A stretch of 64,000 bases of DNA from Diphasiastrum complanatum (Eukaryota; Streptophyta; Lycopodiopsida; Lycopodiales; Lycopodiaceae): the NCBI GenBank assembly GCA_029204225.1, contig CM055096.1, positions 4,660,750 to 4,724,749 of the forward strand, given 5' to 3'. The first letter of the stretch is position 1. Each line of letters begins with the position of its first letter. Positions 19,853 to 32,539 of this stretch are shown here, in pieces. The position numbers and the translations under genes were made by a program. A model generated the notes under the pieces. The model was not told where the DNA came from. It did not search any database and saw nothing but the letters and a program-made list of their open reading frames with translations.

Positions 19853-21240
19853 GTTTGCAACCTCTTAAAGTCAAAGCTATCCCAAATTTGGGATCTTCAT
19901 TATGTTGAACCAAATCAGTCCAACTACTCAAGGTATGGCAGCAATCTATACTTCAATAATTATTAATTATGTTAAACAATGGTTTGTTTCTACAACCTAT
20001 CAAAAAGCTAATGCTATTAGCTTAGCCAAATTTCCCCAGGAAAATATCCTAGTTTGTTATAGATGTTGGATAGAGATACACTCAATGGTCATAGTAAAAA
20101 TTTCATGAATGATACAATCTCTCACTTGATGACATATCTCATTGTGCATCAAAAAAGTGCATCCTAATATCCACAATATTTTCAACAAGCCAAATCATTT
20201 AAAAAGTCAAGTAGAAGATCATCACCAAGATGGTTAAAGCTACATGGACTAGGAACATATGATTCTTACTACTTTATGGGCTTTTTGTACTACTTATAAG
20301 GTCAATACTAGAAGGGGCATAATATTAATCTAAAAAGCAAGATATTAATCAAAGGAGTATTTAATTAACTATACAATGCCAAAGCTCATAAGGGCAAACT
20401 AAAGTCCAAGGGAGAAGAACCTTATTGCATATGCAATAAGGTTTAAGATAACTAATGAATGGTAGTGCGTTTAGAAAGTTTTATGTAGAAGACTACCATC
20501 AAATCTTGATTTTGGCAATCTTGCTTGATCTTTGTTGAAATTACCTACTTTTAATTCCATCCATATCCTTTATATTTTCTTTGAAATCCGTTCATTTTTT
20601 GTGGTGGCATTTTGAGCTAATATTTTATTTAGGATAAGAGATTCAGATTGTTATCAGAAAGAGGTTAGGAACTTTGAATGCAATCATTTACCAGTCATTC
20701 ACTAACCATTCATCAATTATTTGTGTTTTTTTAATTTTAGCAACTTTGTTATGTAAGAGGTAGTTTTGTGTTGAATTTTGACTGTTTCTATTTAGTTTTG
20801 GTAGATCAACTTTTATTTTGTTTTGTTTGCATTTAAGAATACGATTGCTATTTTAGTCGTATACAAATAATTGGTAAAATCATTAACATTATGTGGGTTT
20901 TTTATTGCAACTTTTATTCTATTTTTTAGTGAAAGTTTTCTTTACAATTTAACTCCATATGTAGTATTTTACTATCCCTTTTTTAAAGTCGTAGATTGCT
21001 CTAGAGTTACGATAAGATTATAGCCTTTAAGAGATGAAAAATGTTGGAAATGGTCTTAGAAATGAGCAAAAGAATATCCTTGAAATATCTTATTTTAATA
21101 GCTGAAATTTTTATGATAAACATAAATTTTCAAAATAAACAAAGCACATACTAATTTGGTAATAGAAACTCTTGTTTAGACTAAACTTATGGTTTTTTTA
21201 GGCTAAACAATGTCTCATTCACAGTTGGCTTTCTCTTGCA
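19853..21240. other. AT-rich intergenic stretch
   Basis: No ORF, LTR border or RNA gene is supported. Base composition is strongly AT. Confidence 0.6.
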
Positions 21241-21305
21241 TCCTTTGCTGAAAGTTCACAATTCCATTCTTTCGAACATTTGCACTTTCTTGCGATCACT
21301 CACCC

Positions 21306-22529
21306 TCATGACCGACCATGTCCATCTTCAAGTCGCTTCATTGGCACAGGTTCCCTTAGAGATTCATCACTAAGATATCTTTGCAATGATTGTGCCAAGA
21401 GACTTGGTAAAATCCGCTGGACTTTATCGGTTGCCAATTTCTTGACTTCCTTAGTTACCATTGGCTTGATAGATTCTTCCAGCTCTGTTTTCAGTAATGT
21501 AATTGGACTTTTGCCCATGGGTGTGTCTATGTACTTTGGGACTTTTGTCGAACTGTCCTCCTCATCACTTGTTTCATAACCTGATGGCACTAGGATTTTC
21601 CGTTTGTAGTGCATGTTGTATGTAGGTGAATTGGTCAACACATGTGTATATCGATCTACATAAGCCAAATGCCTCCTAGCTATTTGTGAATTTTGCATCA
21701 TACAATCTCGGCATAGATGATTAACTCCGCATTGTGCACAACAGAGTTCGAATGTTGATGGACGCCTCGATGTGGACATTCAGCTTGACAATGTTTTCCT
21801 TCGCATACATAACACCTTACCGAGTGCAATATACCATCTGGTCTTCCTTGGAGTTCGAAGACATGCAAGATTATATGACCAATACTTCCACCTTGCCATT
21901 GGTTTTTGAAGAAACTCGTGATTTAGATCGATTTGACATTCATCCCTTTGGTGAGCTCCTTGTCGGCTTGATTTTGTTGGTGACCTTTGAATCGTTGGAT
22001 CTTGCCATGGAACTTGCTACTCTACATTTTGTCTTTATAAGAAGTGCGGATTCTTGATTGGACATCTTGTACTTGGATAATCTCCAAAGCAATATGTATG
22101 TTTGTCTTTCTCAAGAAACTTGACTATGCGAGCATAAGCTTGAGGACAGCCTGAACTTGAAGTGCAAGGTTCTTGGTCTTTTGTTGCACTTGATCCGCTT
22201 GACTCTGTTGCACTCCTTGATGATTTGTAGCCTTTTGCCCTTGTCTACTCGACTAGCATGAAACTTTTAGATTTTTTTGATTCCCCATCCGATATCTCTT
22301 CGTTTGGATAGGGGTGATCTACCCTCTTCTTCAAAAAATTCTTCATAATGGCAGCATTTTGACAGATTTGTGACAATGAAGTGTAGAATGCAAACTTTTC
22401 CATACCAGATTTGATCTTGTCAAGTAATCCGATATAGTAGTTTTGCATTATGGTCTCTCGGCTCAGTAGATCAGTATCTTTTACCAGATTGCACAATCGT
22501 CTGGTGGTGTATTTGAACTGCCTCATCAA
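21306..22529 (-). pseudogene. Gypsy-1, Gag-like relic (tentative)
   Basis: Two open pieces on the minus strand. 22529-22245 encodes a helical 94-residue segment (RRLCNLVKDTDLLSRETIMQ, then IGLLDKIKSGMEKF) with the look of a gypsy Gag core, which often has an LR..I..GL pattern. After about 465 bp with stops, a C-rich stretch appears near 21800-21720 in two frames (CYVCEGKHCQAEC and CAQCGVNHLCRDC), like a damaged zinc knuckle, followed by 110 charged residues at 21779-21306. No protease or RT follows. The assignment rests on layout and composition only; another protein is possible. Confidence 0.35.
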
Positions 22530-22559
22530 GAAACATCTAAAATGAAACTAATCTCACAA

Positions 22560-24310
22560 ACTCGGTAGTCATGGCTAGAATGCAGTATTGTTGTGATGTA
22601 AAAAATTGTTTCAAGGGTTGTACAATTGTGGTGTCCCCATTTTCTTTTTGTTGAGAGGTAAACAAGAGAAAAAAAGAACTAGACCAAAGATTGAGAGATT
22701 AAGAAACCAAGGACAATCTAAAAGACAGAAGGGAGGCGTGTGAATAAATGGTAAAAATGGCTATTATCTTAGGATACTGATGGAGGAAAAGATAGATGCA
22801 TCTAATTATATGAAAAACGATGAAGGTTGAGCTGATGGAAATGAGATGGGCACGGTATAAAAAATGGAGTTTTTTTTAACAAGGATGCGAACTAACTCTT
22901 GGCCTCCTCACAGTAGTTGAATTGTGGTCTGGATAGAACTTCTCTGAACCCTACGAGGATTAGTTTTGAGCCGATTGTCAAAAAATGAAGATTTTTGCTA
23001 AAATCGAGCACTTTTTAGGACTGTTTCTCTAAGATTTCAAAATCTGAGTGTCTGATGTGAACCAAAATTTGGAAGTAGCTGAATCACAATAACTATTACC
23101 AATTTAAATTGAGTTTTGAATCAGCAGATTTAGAGAAATTAAGATAACAGGGTCATTTTTAGTGTATTTTTACCCATTTTTAGTGGTTTTTTATGGTTTT
23201 CTTGAGATTTCTTCAGATCTGAATTGATCTAACCTTTACCCTTCATAAATTAGTTGTATCTAGACCAAATATAGGTAATTAGAGTTCTGTGAGAGTTGAT
23301 GGACATTTTTCTTAGGATCTTAAAAAAACCCAGTTTTTGAGCACTTTTTCGCACTTTTTCTTAGATGTTTCTAAATATGTCCATTGGATCTTCACAAAAC
23401 TTTCACAGTAGCCATATATGGGTTATATCTAATTATAAAACTCTCTGCGAGAGCTACTTCCTAGCAGATCTCTAAAAATCATAAAAAAAAAGTGTCCCTT
23501 TTGGGTGGTTTTTGGCAGAATTTTGATTTTCAATGATCCCTAACTCTCACACACTTGTATGTACTTCTATTTGGATCAGATACACTACCTTACATATCTG
23601 AGAGAGTTACTTCCCACATAATCTCAAAAAATCAAGAAAAAAGTGTTTTTTTTGGTATTTTTTGGTAGAATTTTGAGATCCTCTTAACTCTTGTAGATTC
23701 GTATGTACCTGTATCTAGGTCAAATACACCACCTAACAAAGCTTCCAAAGTTACTTTGCCAAAATCTCAAAAAATCATGAAAAAGGTGTCTTTTTTTGGT
23801 GTTTTTTGGCAAAATTTTGAGATTCTCTAATCCTTACTCTCGCAGACAAGTATCTGCATCAAATACACGACCTTAAGAAGCTTCAAGATTTACTTTCCAC
23901 ATAATCTCAAAAAATCATGAAAAAAGTGTCTTTTTTTGGTGGTTTTTGGCAAAATTTTAAGATTCTCTAATCCTTTACTCTCACAAACTTGTATGTGTGC
24001 TTCTCACAATGAGATACAGCTTCAGGAGGCTGTGTGAGACTTAGTTCCCAGGGGACGGAGAGAAAATACAATTTTTATTTTATTTTTGGCAATTTTCTCT
24101 CAAACCCTAGAGAGAGAACCTTCGCCGAGTTGAGAGTAACCTCCTTTGATACAGATCTAGATAAATTCAGGTGGGCGAGGGTTAGTTCTCAAGGAATGGA
24201 GAGAAAATACAATTTTTATGTGTTTTTTGGCAAAAATTGGCGATTTTTTAAAAATTCACTAGGAAGTAACCTTCGCCATTTATTTATATTTACAAAACTG
24301 CTGGAGTAGC
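22560..24310. repeat. AT-rich region with diverged tandem repeats, leader-like
   Basis: Non-coding. At least four diverged units of 142-152 bp lie between about 23470 and 24030. Each contains ATCATGAAAAAAGTGTCTTT, a T-run, GGTTTTTGGCAAAATTTTGA, and then a CTCTCACA...TTGTATGT segment; clear unit starts are near 23473, 23625, 23768 and 23910. Two more repeat pieces with GGAGAGAAAATACAATTTTTA occur near 24055 and 24195. Words such as GCGAGGGTTAGTTCTC and CCTTCGCC resemble the leaders of Gypsy-4 and Gypsy-5, so this may be the leader of Gypsy-1. Confidence 0.6.
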
Positions 24311-24407
24311 ATTTGAAGGATGCATAAACATTTTTGAGCGTACTCTGTGACAATAGATACCTCAATCTAAAAGGCAAACAAAGCTAGAACATGCATCCAT
24401 ACACAGA

Positions 24408-25422
24408 CTATGCACATAAATACAACAACAGAAGATCACCATCCAAAGTTAGTTTTCCTATCGATGACGTCATGATCGACATGGATATATGTAGCTTCTT
24501 CATTAGCAAGTGGTGAGAGAGGCGTCTCTGGGTGGATGTATCAGTCGGCGTGTTTGCATTCGGATTTGCACTGTGAATGCTATGATCAATGCTTCGTGTT
24601 CTTGCTCCAAAGTATCGTCCACGTGCATGTTGTCTTGCAAAGAAGATGTTATGAACATCTTCTAGCATTACCAAGCTAGGAACCAACATTGCCCGCCACA
24701 CTGATGCTGCTCGCTCTACATCCGAATACCAAGACCTTTTGAAGGTGTAACCCAAGCCACAGAAGAAAAATACTTTGTGGTTCTTAACATTGACAACAGA
24801 CAAGCTACGAAATATTGACCCAAGTAGCACTTTCCATAGAACAGATTGCACACAAATGCCCTTTGAAACACATTGCATGGAGTCAAGTAGACTCTGTTCT
24901 TCACTTCAGAAGACTCCAGCTTTGCATAACACTCTTTCCCAAGCTCAAGATCGTCAGTTTTAACATTGTGCAATGCAACTTGGAAATGAGACTTTCCGAA
25001 ATCCTTGAACAGTAGCCTACCATACCATGGAATGTATGCAAACCCTTCTGTGTGAGTGTCTTGCACATGACCAGAGCTCCTGCTGGTGCTTGCACATCTC
25101 AATTCAACTAGTGCTTAATCTGCAAGTTCACGGTTTTGGCACTGGTGGCCATGATTCGACATGTCATTTTAAAATGCAAGTGCAACAGTGTGTCTCCCCT
25201 CTCCAAAACACACACCCCATCTACACATTTATTTGTCAGAAGCTGTTGCAGCAAAGGTAGCAAGCGAATGTCAACGTCACCCCCTCCACAGCCAACGGTG
25301 ATGCTAAGTTCCAGATACTTCATGTTTGGCAAATTCATCTTTTTCACCTTAGATGGTGGCCTCCCACGCCCACGACCTGGATGTTTGGATGTGCAACCGG
25401 CGTCCATATGTGTATTTTGCAT
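24408..25422 (-). pseudogene. Relic of a Rep-like protein with HUH and AT-hook motifs
   Basis: Three minus-strand frames follow each other. Frame 1 (25422-25108) has an AT-hook-like GRGRGRPPSK at residues 17-26, a hydrophobic strand YLELSITVG, and ERG....LLHLHFKM at residues 74-86, where HLH after a short ERG turn matches the HUH metal-binding box of Rep nucleases. Frame 2 (25095-24901) carries HTFHGMVGYCS, where YC plus a basic residue resembles the nicking-Tyr motif. Frame 3 (25102-24716) continues KDFGKSHFQVALHNV. A fourth piece (24878-24408) ends in basic, unrecognised sequence. Function is inferred from motif order only; the gene is broken by several frameshifts. Confidence 0.45.
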
Positions 25423-25510
25423 TCAGAAGAAAGAAAATGTTTTGACAGAGCAGGTCAAATTAGAGACAGAAACATAGAACATGCATAGAAAGACAAGAAA
25501 CACAAACAAA

Positions 25511-25634
<124 letters not shown>

Positions 25635-25724
25635 GTATGGCCCAATTGACACGTGTATTTACGCATGTTGCAATGTGACAATGCATGGCTAGATGTGGGC
25701 CATACCCTCTGCCGGACACATGTC

Positions 25725-25885
25725 AATATGGCTGACAAAAAATTTAGACATGTGTTGTGCAGCATGCGTTGAAACATGCTGATGTGGCGAGACAAATGTC
25801 GTGCACATACTGGTTGGTGGTGTGCTGACAAAAAATTTAGACACGTGTCGTGCAACATGTGTTGAAACATGCTGATGTGGGCTAT
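25725..25885. repeat. Pair of direct repeats of about 55 bp
   Basis: GCTGACAAAAAATTTAGACA begins a unit at about 25731 and again at about 25825; both continue through TGTGCA/GTGCAACATG and GTTGAAACATGCTGATGTGG. The two copies differ at only a few positions. Shorter variants of the CACGTGT word occur on either side. Confidence 0.8.
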
Positions 25886-26192
25886 ATCAAAACTGGCTTC
25901 CCTAGCTTTGATTGCACCCATAAAATAGGGGCTAACTACATAAATGACTACATTGCAAAAAGTTATAAGCTGCTTTAACAATATGACATCAGATATCTCA
26001 ACAAATGTAGTCTTTAAGTACTCACAAATTTTTGGACCCATTCGAAAGTTCTTCAAGATATTTTGAAGAAAAAAGCCAAAATAATTGCAAGAAGATCTAC
26101 TTTATTTGATAAATAAGACTCATATTCATTATAGAAATCAGAGTAAAAAAAATTTTTTTACTAGGGTCGTATGGTATCTGAACAAAAAGACT

Positions 26193-26790
26193 CTATACAG
26201 GAAGTTCTGGAGCTTTAGAAACAATATCTATAGATTTGTTCGTAATCCATTCTAGCTCCTCTTGGGTTATTTCTTGTTTAGGAAAAAAAACCTTTTGGAA
26301 AAGAGGAGAAGGAGATGGAAAATCTGATTCAATATCATAATAATCTAAATTAGTGAGAACAATTTTGGGATGCTTAGCAAAAATTATTGGAAGGGCATAA
26401 ACAACTTGCTTGCAAGGTTCTACTTTAATGGTTTGAGGCTACGTTTTATTCCTCTTGAAGGTTGTTGGTAGATTGATTTTGTCCAATGGCAAATCTCAAG
26501 TATTGGCATTATCAATATAAATATTTGAATAACGCTCCATGAAATGTTCAAGAATAACAAAATCCTTGGGCATATGCACAGCCAGAATAAATGTATATTC
26601 AAAAATTGGGCCAGATAATCCTCTACAACAACCCTGCAGCAAGGCTTCCATGGCAGAAGCTGTGAACTTCACGTGGTGATCAAGGGATGGCATGACATTA
26701 GTGAACCGAGATTTTGGGATTAACAACTTAGTTTGCCTTTGTAATTTTCTAATATTGGCAAGCCAGAATTGCTTGATCTATTGAAAGTAT
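26193..26790 (-). pseudogene. Unrecognised ORF with two in-frame stops
   Basis: About 199 codons stay in one frame on the minus strand from roughly 26790 to a stop at 26193, broken by TGA and TAG codons in the middle. The N-terminal part reads FWLANIRKLQRQTKLLIPKS, then a Cys-containing helix (MEALLQGCCRGL) and VHMPKDFVILEHFMERYSN. The C-terminal part is Pro- and acid-rich (ESDFPSPSPLFQKVFF). Codon spacing is kept through both stops, which suggests a decayed gene and not chance. I do not recognise the family. Confidence 0.4.
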
Positions 26791-29700
26791 AGTGTTTAGG
26801 ACCCTAAATGGATCTACAAAAGAACCTCAAGAGTGATTGGGTACTTGGTTAATCAATCTATTGCAAAACTAGCACTCAAATCTTGATCTATATTGGCAAT
26901 TTTGATCTAAGCAAGCAAAGACAATCAATTATTGATAGAAATACTATAGAATGAACTCACATGTGTGAAGTACAGTCTGTAGTATGACCTACTAATAGAG
27001 AATATACTGCACTAAGTTTAGATTGCATTCAAATCAAAAAAATTCCAACACAAATGGTGTAAAAGCTACAAACTGTCAACTACTCCAAAATCATGATCTC
27101 TCCCACATTGAATGATTGATTTGCAAGTACAAAGAGAATGATATCCATGACTGGATGAGTAGGTACAACACATTTTCAGGTACCCAAAAGTCATTAGGTT
27201 GACCTACACAAGTCATTTAACCATTAGGTATACCATCTATGGTAGTTTTGTGGGTATTCTGTGTATATATATATAATAGCCAGAAGTAGTAGAAATAAGT
27301 TGCGAGGGCCGTGGCTTCTTGCATGTATAAGCCCATAGCCCAATGAGCACTTGTAAATAATTTATTTTGAATAAACTAGACGTTGGGTCATGTAATTAAA
27401 ATAATGTTATGAGGGCAAAGTTTAAGTTAACCTAAGTTTGCTAAGTATTGTTCGTTTGTTTCTTGGATTTGTTGGTAGAGATGTTGTAAAGCTTGTGTCA
27501 CACTTTCAGGTTTAGATAATTCAAAGGTGGTATTAGGGGGTTGATTGATCCATGTGAGTGTCTTGATCTTGATCCTTGTTTTCAAAGCATCAACAATGAA
27601 AGTAAAATTAGAAACTCAAGAATTTGCCACCCAAACATAGCTAGATCCAAGCTTCAACCAAGAGCTATCTAGCACCCCCTTGCTAGACCACAATCATTAC
27701 CCTCACAAACACAAGCATGATCAAGATCCTACCTCCATCTAAGTCTCATACCAAAGATGGTGATCCTCACAAGAGCAAGCAAGCAAAATCAAAGCTCTCT
27801 ACACACTAGCAATCCACTAGAGGATAGAAGCAAGTCACGACACAAGAAATCACCCCTCAATTGGGCACCCTCTCCATCTCATATAGATGGCCAATGACAC
27901 ACTCCAAAGCACTATGGAATGCTTACACAATCCAATAAGAAATGGGGAGGCAAATGAAGGGCCAAGAGGCTCACAAGTTAGTGGATGTCAAAAGACACCT
28001 TCCCTAACTTGTGGTTCTTAAATATAACTTCTGGGGTTCTTTAGGGGCATCTTGGGACCCTAGTAGGTGCGCCCTCCTACTAGTTCCCCATCTTGTTTCG
28101 CATTTGTGTTTATATTATCATTGACTAATTTGATATTGTTTGGTGTTTTCTAAGAGAAAGTGGAGAGAGTGAAAGGTCCAAGGTACCTCCTTGTTTTTAT
28201 ATTGATAGATTGTGGTGTGATTAATTAGATTTATTGGGTGAGACAGCCTTTAAGTTTGCTAATCATCAAAAGTGAACACCAAATGACAAGAAAGGCAAGG
28301 GCAAGGCCTTGGAAGAAGGTAGCTTATGGCCCCTACAACTTGTGCTTTATTTCATGTGATTGATTTATCATAAATTTCAACTTCATGTAGATCTTATCAA
28401 AGTCGTGTAAGATCCAAGTCTTTAATTTGAGTAAACCATCCATTTCTCCTAATATTATCTTCAAATATAAGATAGAGAATGTGCAATATTTTGGAGCTTA
28501 ACTATACATGCTTAGGAAAAATTAAAAAAAACCATGTGCTTACCTACTCATGGCTATCAGTTGAACTTTGTACTTATTTCATAACAAAATTTCATGAGTC
28601 ATAAAATAAGATATTCTTTCATATAACAATCATAATATGGCACCTTGCAACAACTCCTGTCACTTACAAAAGGGTTGACAAGCATTGTGATGGATGTTTT
28701 GAGTCCTTTTGTGCAACAATCTTTATTCTTTCCTTTTAAATATGCATCTATAAACATACATATATAGAGAAACAAACAAAGCCTAATTGATATAGTTGTA
28801 CCTTGTGTATCAAAAAAAATCCTAAAAATCACTTGAAACCTTCACCACGATAATCAAATTTCAACACTTTCACACTTCCAATGTGTTTGAAAAAGACTAA
28901 TAACTCATGATTAATTCTCTACCAATGACAACTTTCATAATCATGAATATGCACTCGTGTGGTCACATATAACAATGAGACATATCCATCTAAGAAACAA
29001 TGTGCCACCAATTTCTACATTTTTCTATGTAACTATAATCATAAGATAGGACAAAACCTGCAACAAAGAACGTGGATGCTTGAGCTATGTATCAAGTTTT
29101 CAATTACCCCTCATGATTGCGCTCCTTGGGTGATGATCAAATGACAACTCATGATTAAGTTCCACATTTGAGAACTTGACTTGCAGCTCATACGTTTTGT
29201 TTATTGACTACTTTTGGTCGTCATGGCTAATAACATTGCTTAGACATTATAAGAATCCCCTCGTGTGTCATAATAGCATTTACGTTGATAATGTAGTACA
29301 ATGGATTTTCTATTCCATAAAAATAAAGCTTTGCATGTCCATGAAGAAAACATAATGTACATTCAAGTGGACAACATGTAGTGACTTGACAATCTTTGAG
29401 ATTCAAAGAATTTTTTGAGAAATGTGATATCTTTTATGGTATGTACATGATGCATGTATTCCTATATGCTTACTAATATCGATTTTAATGTCCTCCCTTG
29501 TTCAAGTCCCCATGATGTCAAGGTTCAATTGAATAACATAAATTGTACAGATAAATCTCAAAAAATATGAATTCATTTTCATGAAACCAACGTAGTACGA
29601 ATAGATGAGGATACATTGCTACCAAACCCAAGTGATATGAGGATATTGAATGCAAAGAAATAGATAGCCTACTAGAAATCTTTTAATATATGTTGTATGT

Positions 29701-30599
29701 AAAGCCAAGTCTCGTTCATGATTTTTGATAGATAGATATTGAAATGGAACTTGTTCTTCAAAGGAGAATTCCTACCTCAAAAATTGACAAAGTAGTGATG
29801 GTTAGTGCCTACTTCAAATTAAGCACCCAAGCTCATTGAAATAAGACATAGACATCACAGGGGGCCATACAAAGTCTTGCAAAATCTACTTTGAAAAAAC
29901 TGTTTGGTACTTACTAGAAGAAAACATAGTCATTATATGCACATGACAAGAACTTTATCCAAACAATACCATTTTTTTTTTAATGTGTAAATCTTCCATG
30001 CATGGAAAATCCATGTATCGTAAGGATTAGATAAGTATGCATTGGCAACACAAATTCAAATTTGACTTTTTGGTGGCCATCTAAGGGCAAACTTTGTGGT
30101 AGATAATATTTTTGCTTAGATAACCCTCACAAAATAATTAGATGTCAGCTCACAAACTTAGTCATGTGAAAATTATATAAAGCATTTTGATAATATATAA
30201 GTGTGGATGTTGCAGAGATTATTTTTCTAAGATATTGCTTTGCGCTCATACTGGGGCTCTACAATCTTGTCTGAATGTATTCAATTTCGTTCTAATCACA
30301 ATCCAGGATTCAAGAAAGTAGTCATCTACTGTCATTATCATTGTCCACAATTGAATGTAATTGCTTTCATGAGTATAGTATTTTTACTATCTTGGTAATA
30401 GATCTAATTACTCTATCAGATACTATTATTACTTCCGCTACCTATAATTTTTGTGGTTGGCTACACATTGCTGTAATTGCATTTACTATGAATTCATTCA
30501 CTGAGGAATCATAATTTTTGGCTCATAACCGATCTATCAATCATGTTCAATTGATTTCCAACAAAAGCTCTCTACTTTATGACCTTCATTGATTTCCAC
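26791..30599. other. Long gene-poor stretch
   Basis: No supported ORF on either strand. It is AT-rich, with a short (TA)n near 27265 and a more GC-balanced block at 27600-28080 that could be a decayed LTR but has no partner in the window. Confidence 0.55.
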
Positions 30600-31199
30600 T
30601 CAAGAAAGATGTAAATCTAAAAATGTGAATAAAATTCCATAGCTCTAAAGCATGGGTGGAGGACAAAAAACATGGGATTAAGCAACAATTTGCATAGATA
30701 AATACATCCCAGTCGATTGGAGTAAAGAAACCTTAAAATTTCTAGAATCTGTGAACCCTTGCAAAGTAACCTTTGCAACCTGGTCCACTGAGTTCAGAAA
30801 GTCATTTTTCATCTAAGGCCAAAAATTAATGAAGAAAGTTAATATGAAGAATTGATGTATCTATAAGCCAAAAATAGATCACCCACTCAGACATCAATAA
30901 CCTCTAGATCTATGAAAGTTAACCTTCGTCAGTCTAGACTAGGCAAGATCCATTCCAAAAACAGCTACAGTTAAGAGGGTGAGAGTTAATTCCTAGCAGA
31001 TCTCAAGATATCTGGTTTTTTGACTGCAAAATAGCACAAAGAACCCTCGCCAGAGTAACCTTTGCAAGTATCATCAGTAGGTAGATCTATCTTAGATCCA
31101 ACTATAATAAAGGTTGCAGGCCAATTTGAACAAGGATTAGTGAGATATGAAAGAAAAACTGTGGAAATGGGCTAGTTGATTTCTACCATTGGCCAACTA
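30600..31199 (+). other. Gypsy-2 leader-like sequence
   Basis: Non-coding sequence upstream of the Gypsy-2 gag with words such as GAACCCTTGCAAAGTAACC, CCTTCGTC and CCCTCGCCAGAGTAACC. These echo the leaders of Gypsy-4 and Gypsy-5. I see neither a primer site nor a 5' LTR. Confidence 0.4.
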
Positions 31200-32500
31200 A
31201 AATTGATCAGATCCCAATAGATCTAGATTGCATTCTTCACATCCATCGAGATCTAGTATCCCTGGACATATCCGATGAATGAATCTGAGATTAGGACGAC
31301 CATTACCAAGAAGAACTGAAAACCAAACACCAAATTTACCCAAAGTTGTTGTCACACCAGATGGACAAAATGGATCAACATGTGCCTTTGTACCCTTGTA
31401 AGCAATCCAAAGGGAACCTCCTCTCGAGATGTCAAAATATGATGGATCAATAGACCCCATCAGATTCCTCTAAATTTACGAACAAGCATGCGAGATTTAC
31501 GGTGAACAAACGCCTGAAGAGAAGTTGAAGTTGTTTCCCATGTCATTAGTAGCTGCAGCACAAGATTGGTTTTTTCAACCGATTGGCCATAGAAAAAGCC
31601 ACCTGGGAAGGGTCTAAGGCGGCCTTCATCGCCCACTTTAAACCAAGGACATTTTTGGAAGACCCGTTTCTCCTGCTGAGCAAGATCAATATGGCAAAAA
31701 GAGAACGAGTCCGGGACTCATTGAACAGTTCAAGCATCTACTTTCCGAATGCAATGCAGCCTTGACTCCCGATCATGCAGTAATCATGTGACTTCTAGTT
31801 GGGTTACCATGTAGCATCAGGAGAGAACTTAAATGACAAGAGTAGTATGCCACGTTGTAGGAAGCAATGGAAGACGCAATCATGGAAGAAAATGAGAAAT
31901 TTGATGATGATTCGAGCCACAAGTATACAACCGCCCATCATCCAACCCCTTGCCATTTATATAATGCTTCATGACACGAAACTCCGTTTTGCCTGTTAAG
32001 CCCCAAGAGTAGAAGAGGGCACAATTCCAAACCTCTTATTCTTATCATTAGGGGGGCCCAATGCGGCACCACAATTTGGAACACCAATGAATCCACAGCG
32101 CATGGCATTACCAGCACCAGTGGGGGGGCCAGGTAACAATCAAGTGGCCCAAGTGAATCTGACAGTAGTGGAGCATGATGCTCCATCTTAGCCTGAGCAA
32201 ATAAAAATGGTATGGACCAGATGAACCATTTGTTGATCTAGCCATCAATAAATACTATGCTACATATGCTGCCCAACCTCAGTGCCAAGGTGAAAGAATC
32301 TATAGTTGCTATGGATGCGAAAAATGGCACAGAATTGTGGAGTGTCCCCAAAAGGGCATGTATATACCCTTTTACTGGAAATGAGATTATGGACATTGCT
32401 ACAAAATTTGCCCATTGAGACTTGGAGCGAGTACACCATTAAATCTGATCACCATTCAATCAACACCCACTCTATGAAGACTACCACGGAATTCCCCAAC
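31200..32500 (+). pseudogene. Gypsy-2 Gag, heavily degraded
   Basis: Plus-strand homology to the Gag of Gypsy-4 and Gypsy-5, spread over several frames. Recognisable words are KYDGSIDPIRFL, IYEQACEIYGE, AAQDWFF, KAAFIAHFKPRTFLEDPFLL (31607-31680), AALTPDHAVIM, and farther on NAAPQFGTP, QRMALPAP and QVAQVNLTV near 32070-32160. The degenerate zinc region near 32270-32420 keeps only parts of the CX2C spacing. Stops occur every few dozen codons, so this is an old copy of the same family, in the opposite orientation. Confidence 0.78.
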
Positions 32501-32539
32501 TTTCCATATTTCTGTGTTAGCAATTTTGTGAGCACAGAA

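Noticed and set aside
21280-22057. Plus-strand ORFs opposite the Gag-like relic
   Set aside because: They lack motifs; the Cys spacing and charged segments are on the minus strand.
24408-25422. Helitron origin for the Rep-like relic
   Set aside because: No helicase motifs and no Helitron-type ends (5' TC, 3' hairpin with CTRR) were found nearby; the motif spacing is closer to a short Rep protein.
27600-28080. Possible LTR block
   Set aside because: It is more GC-balanced than its surroundings but has no second copy, primer site or polypurine tract in the window.
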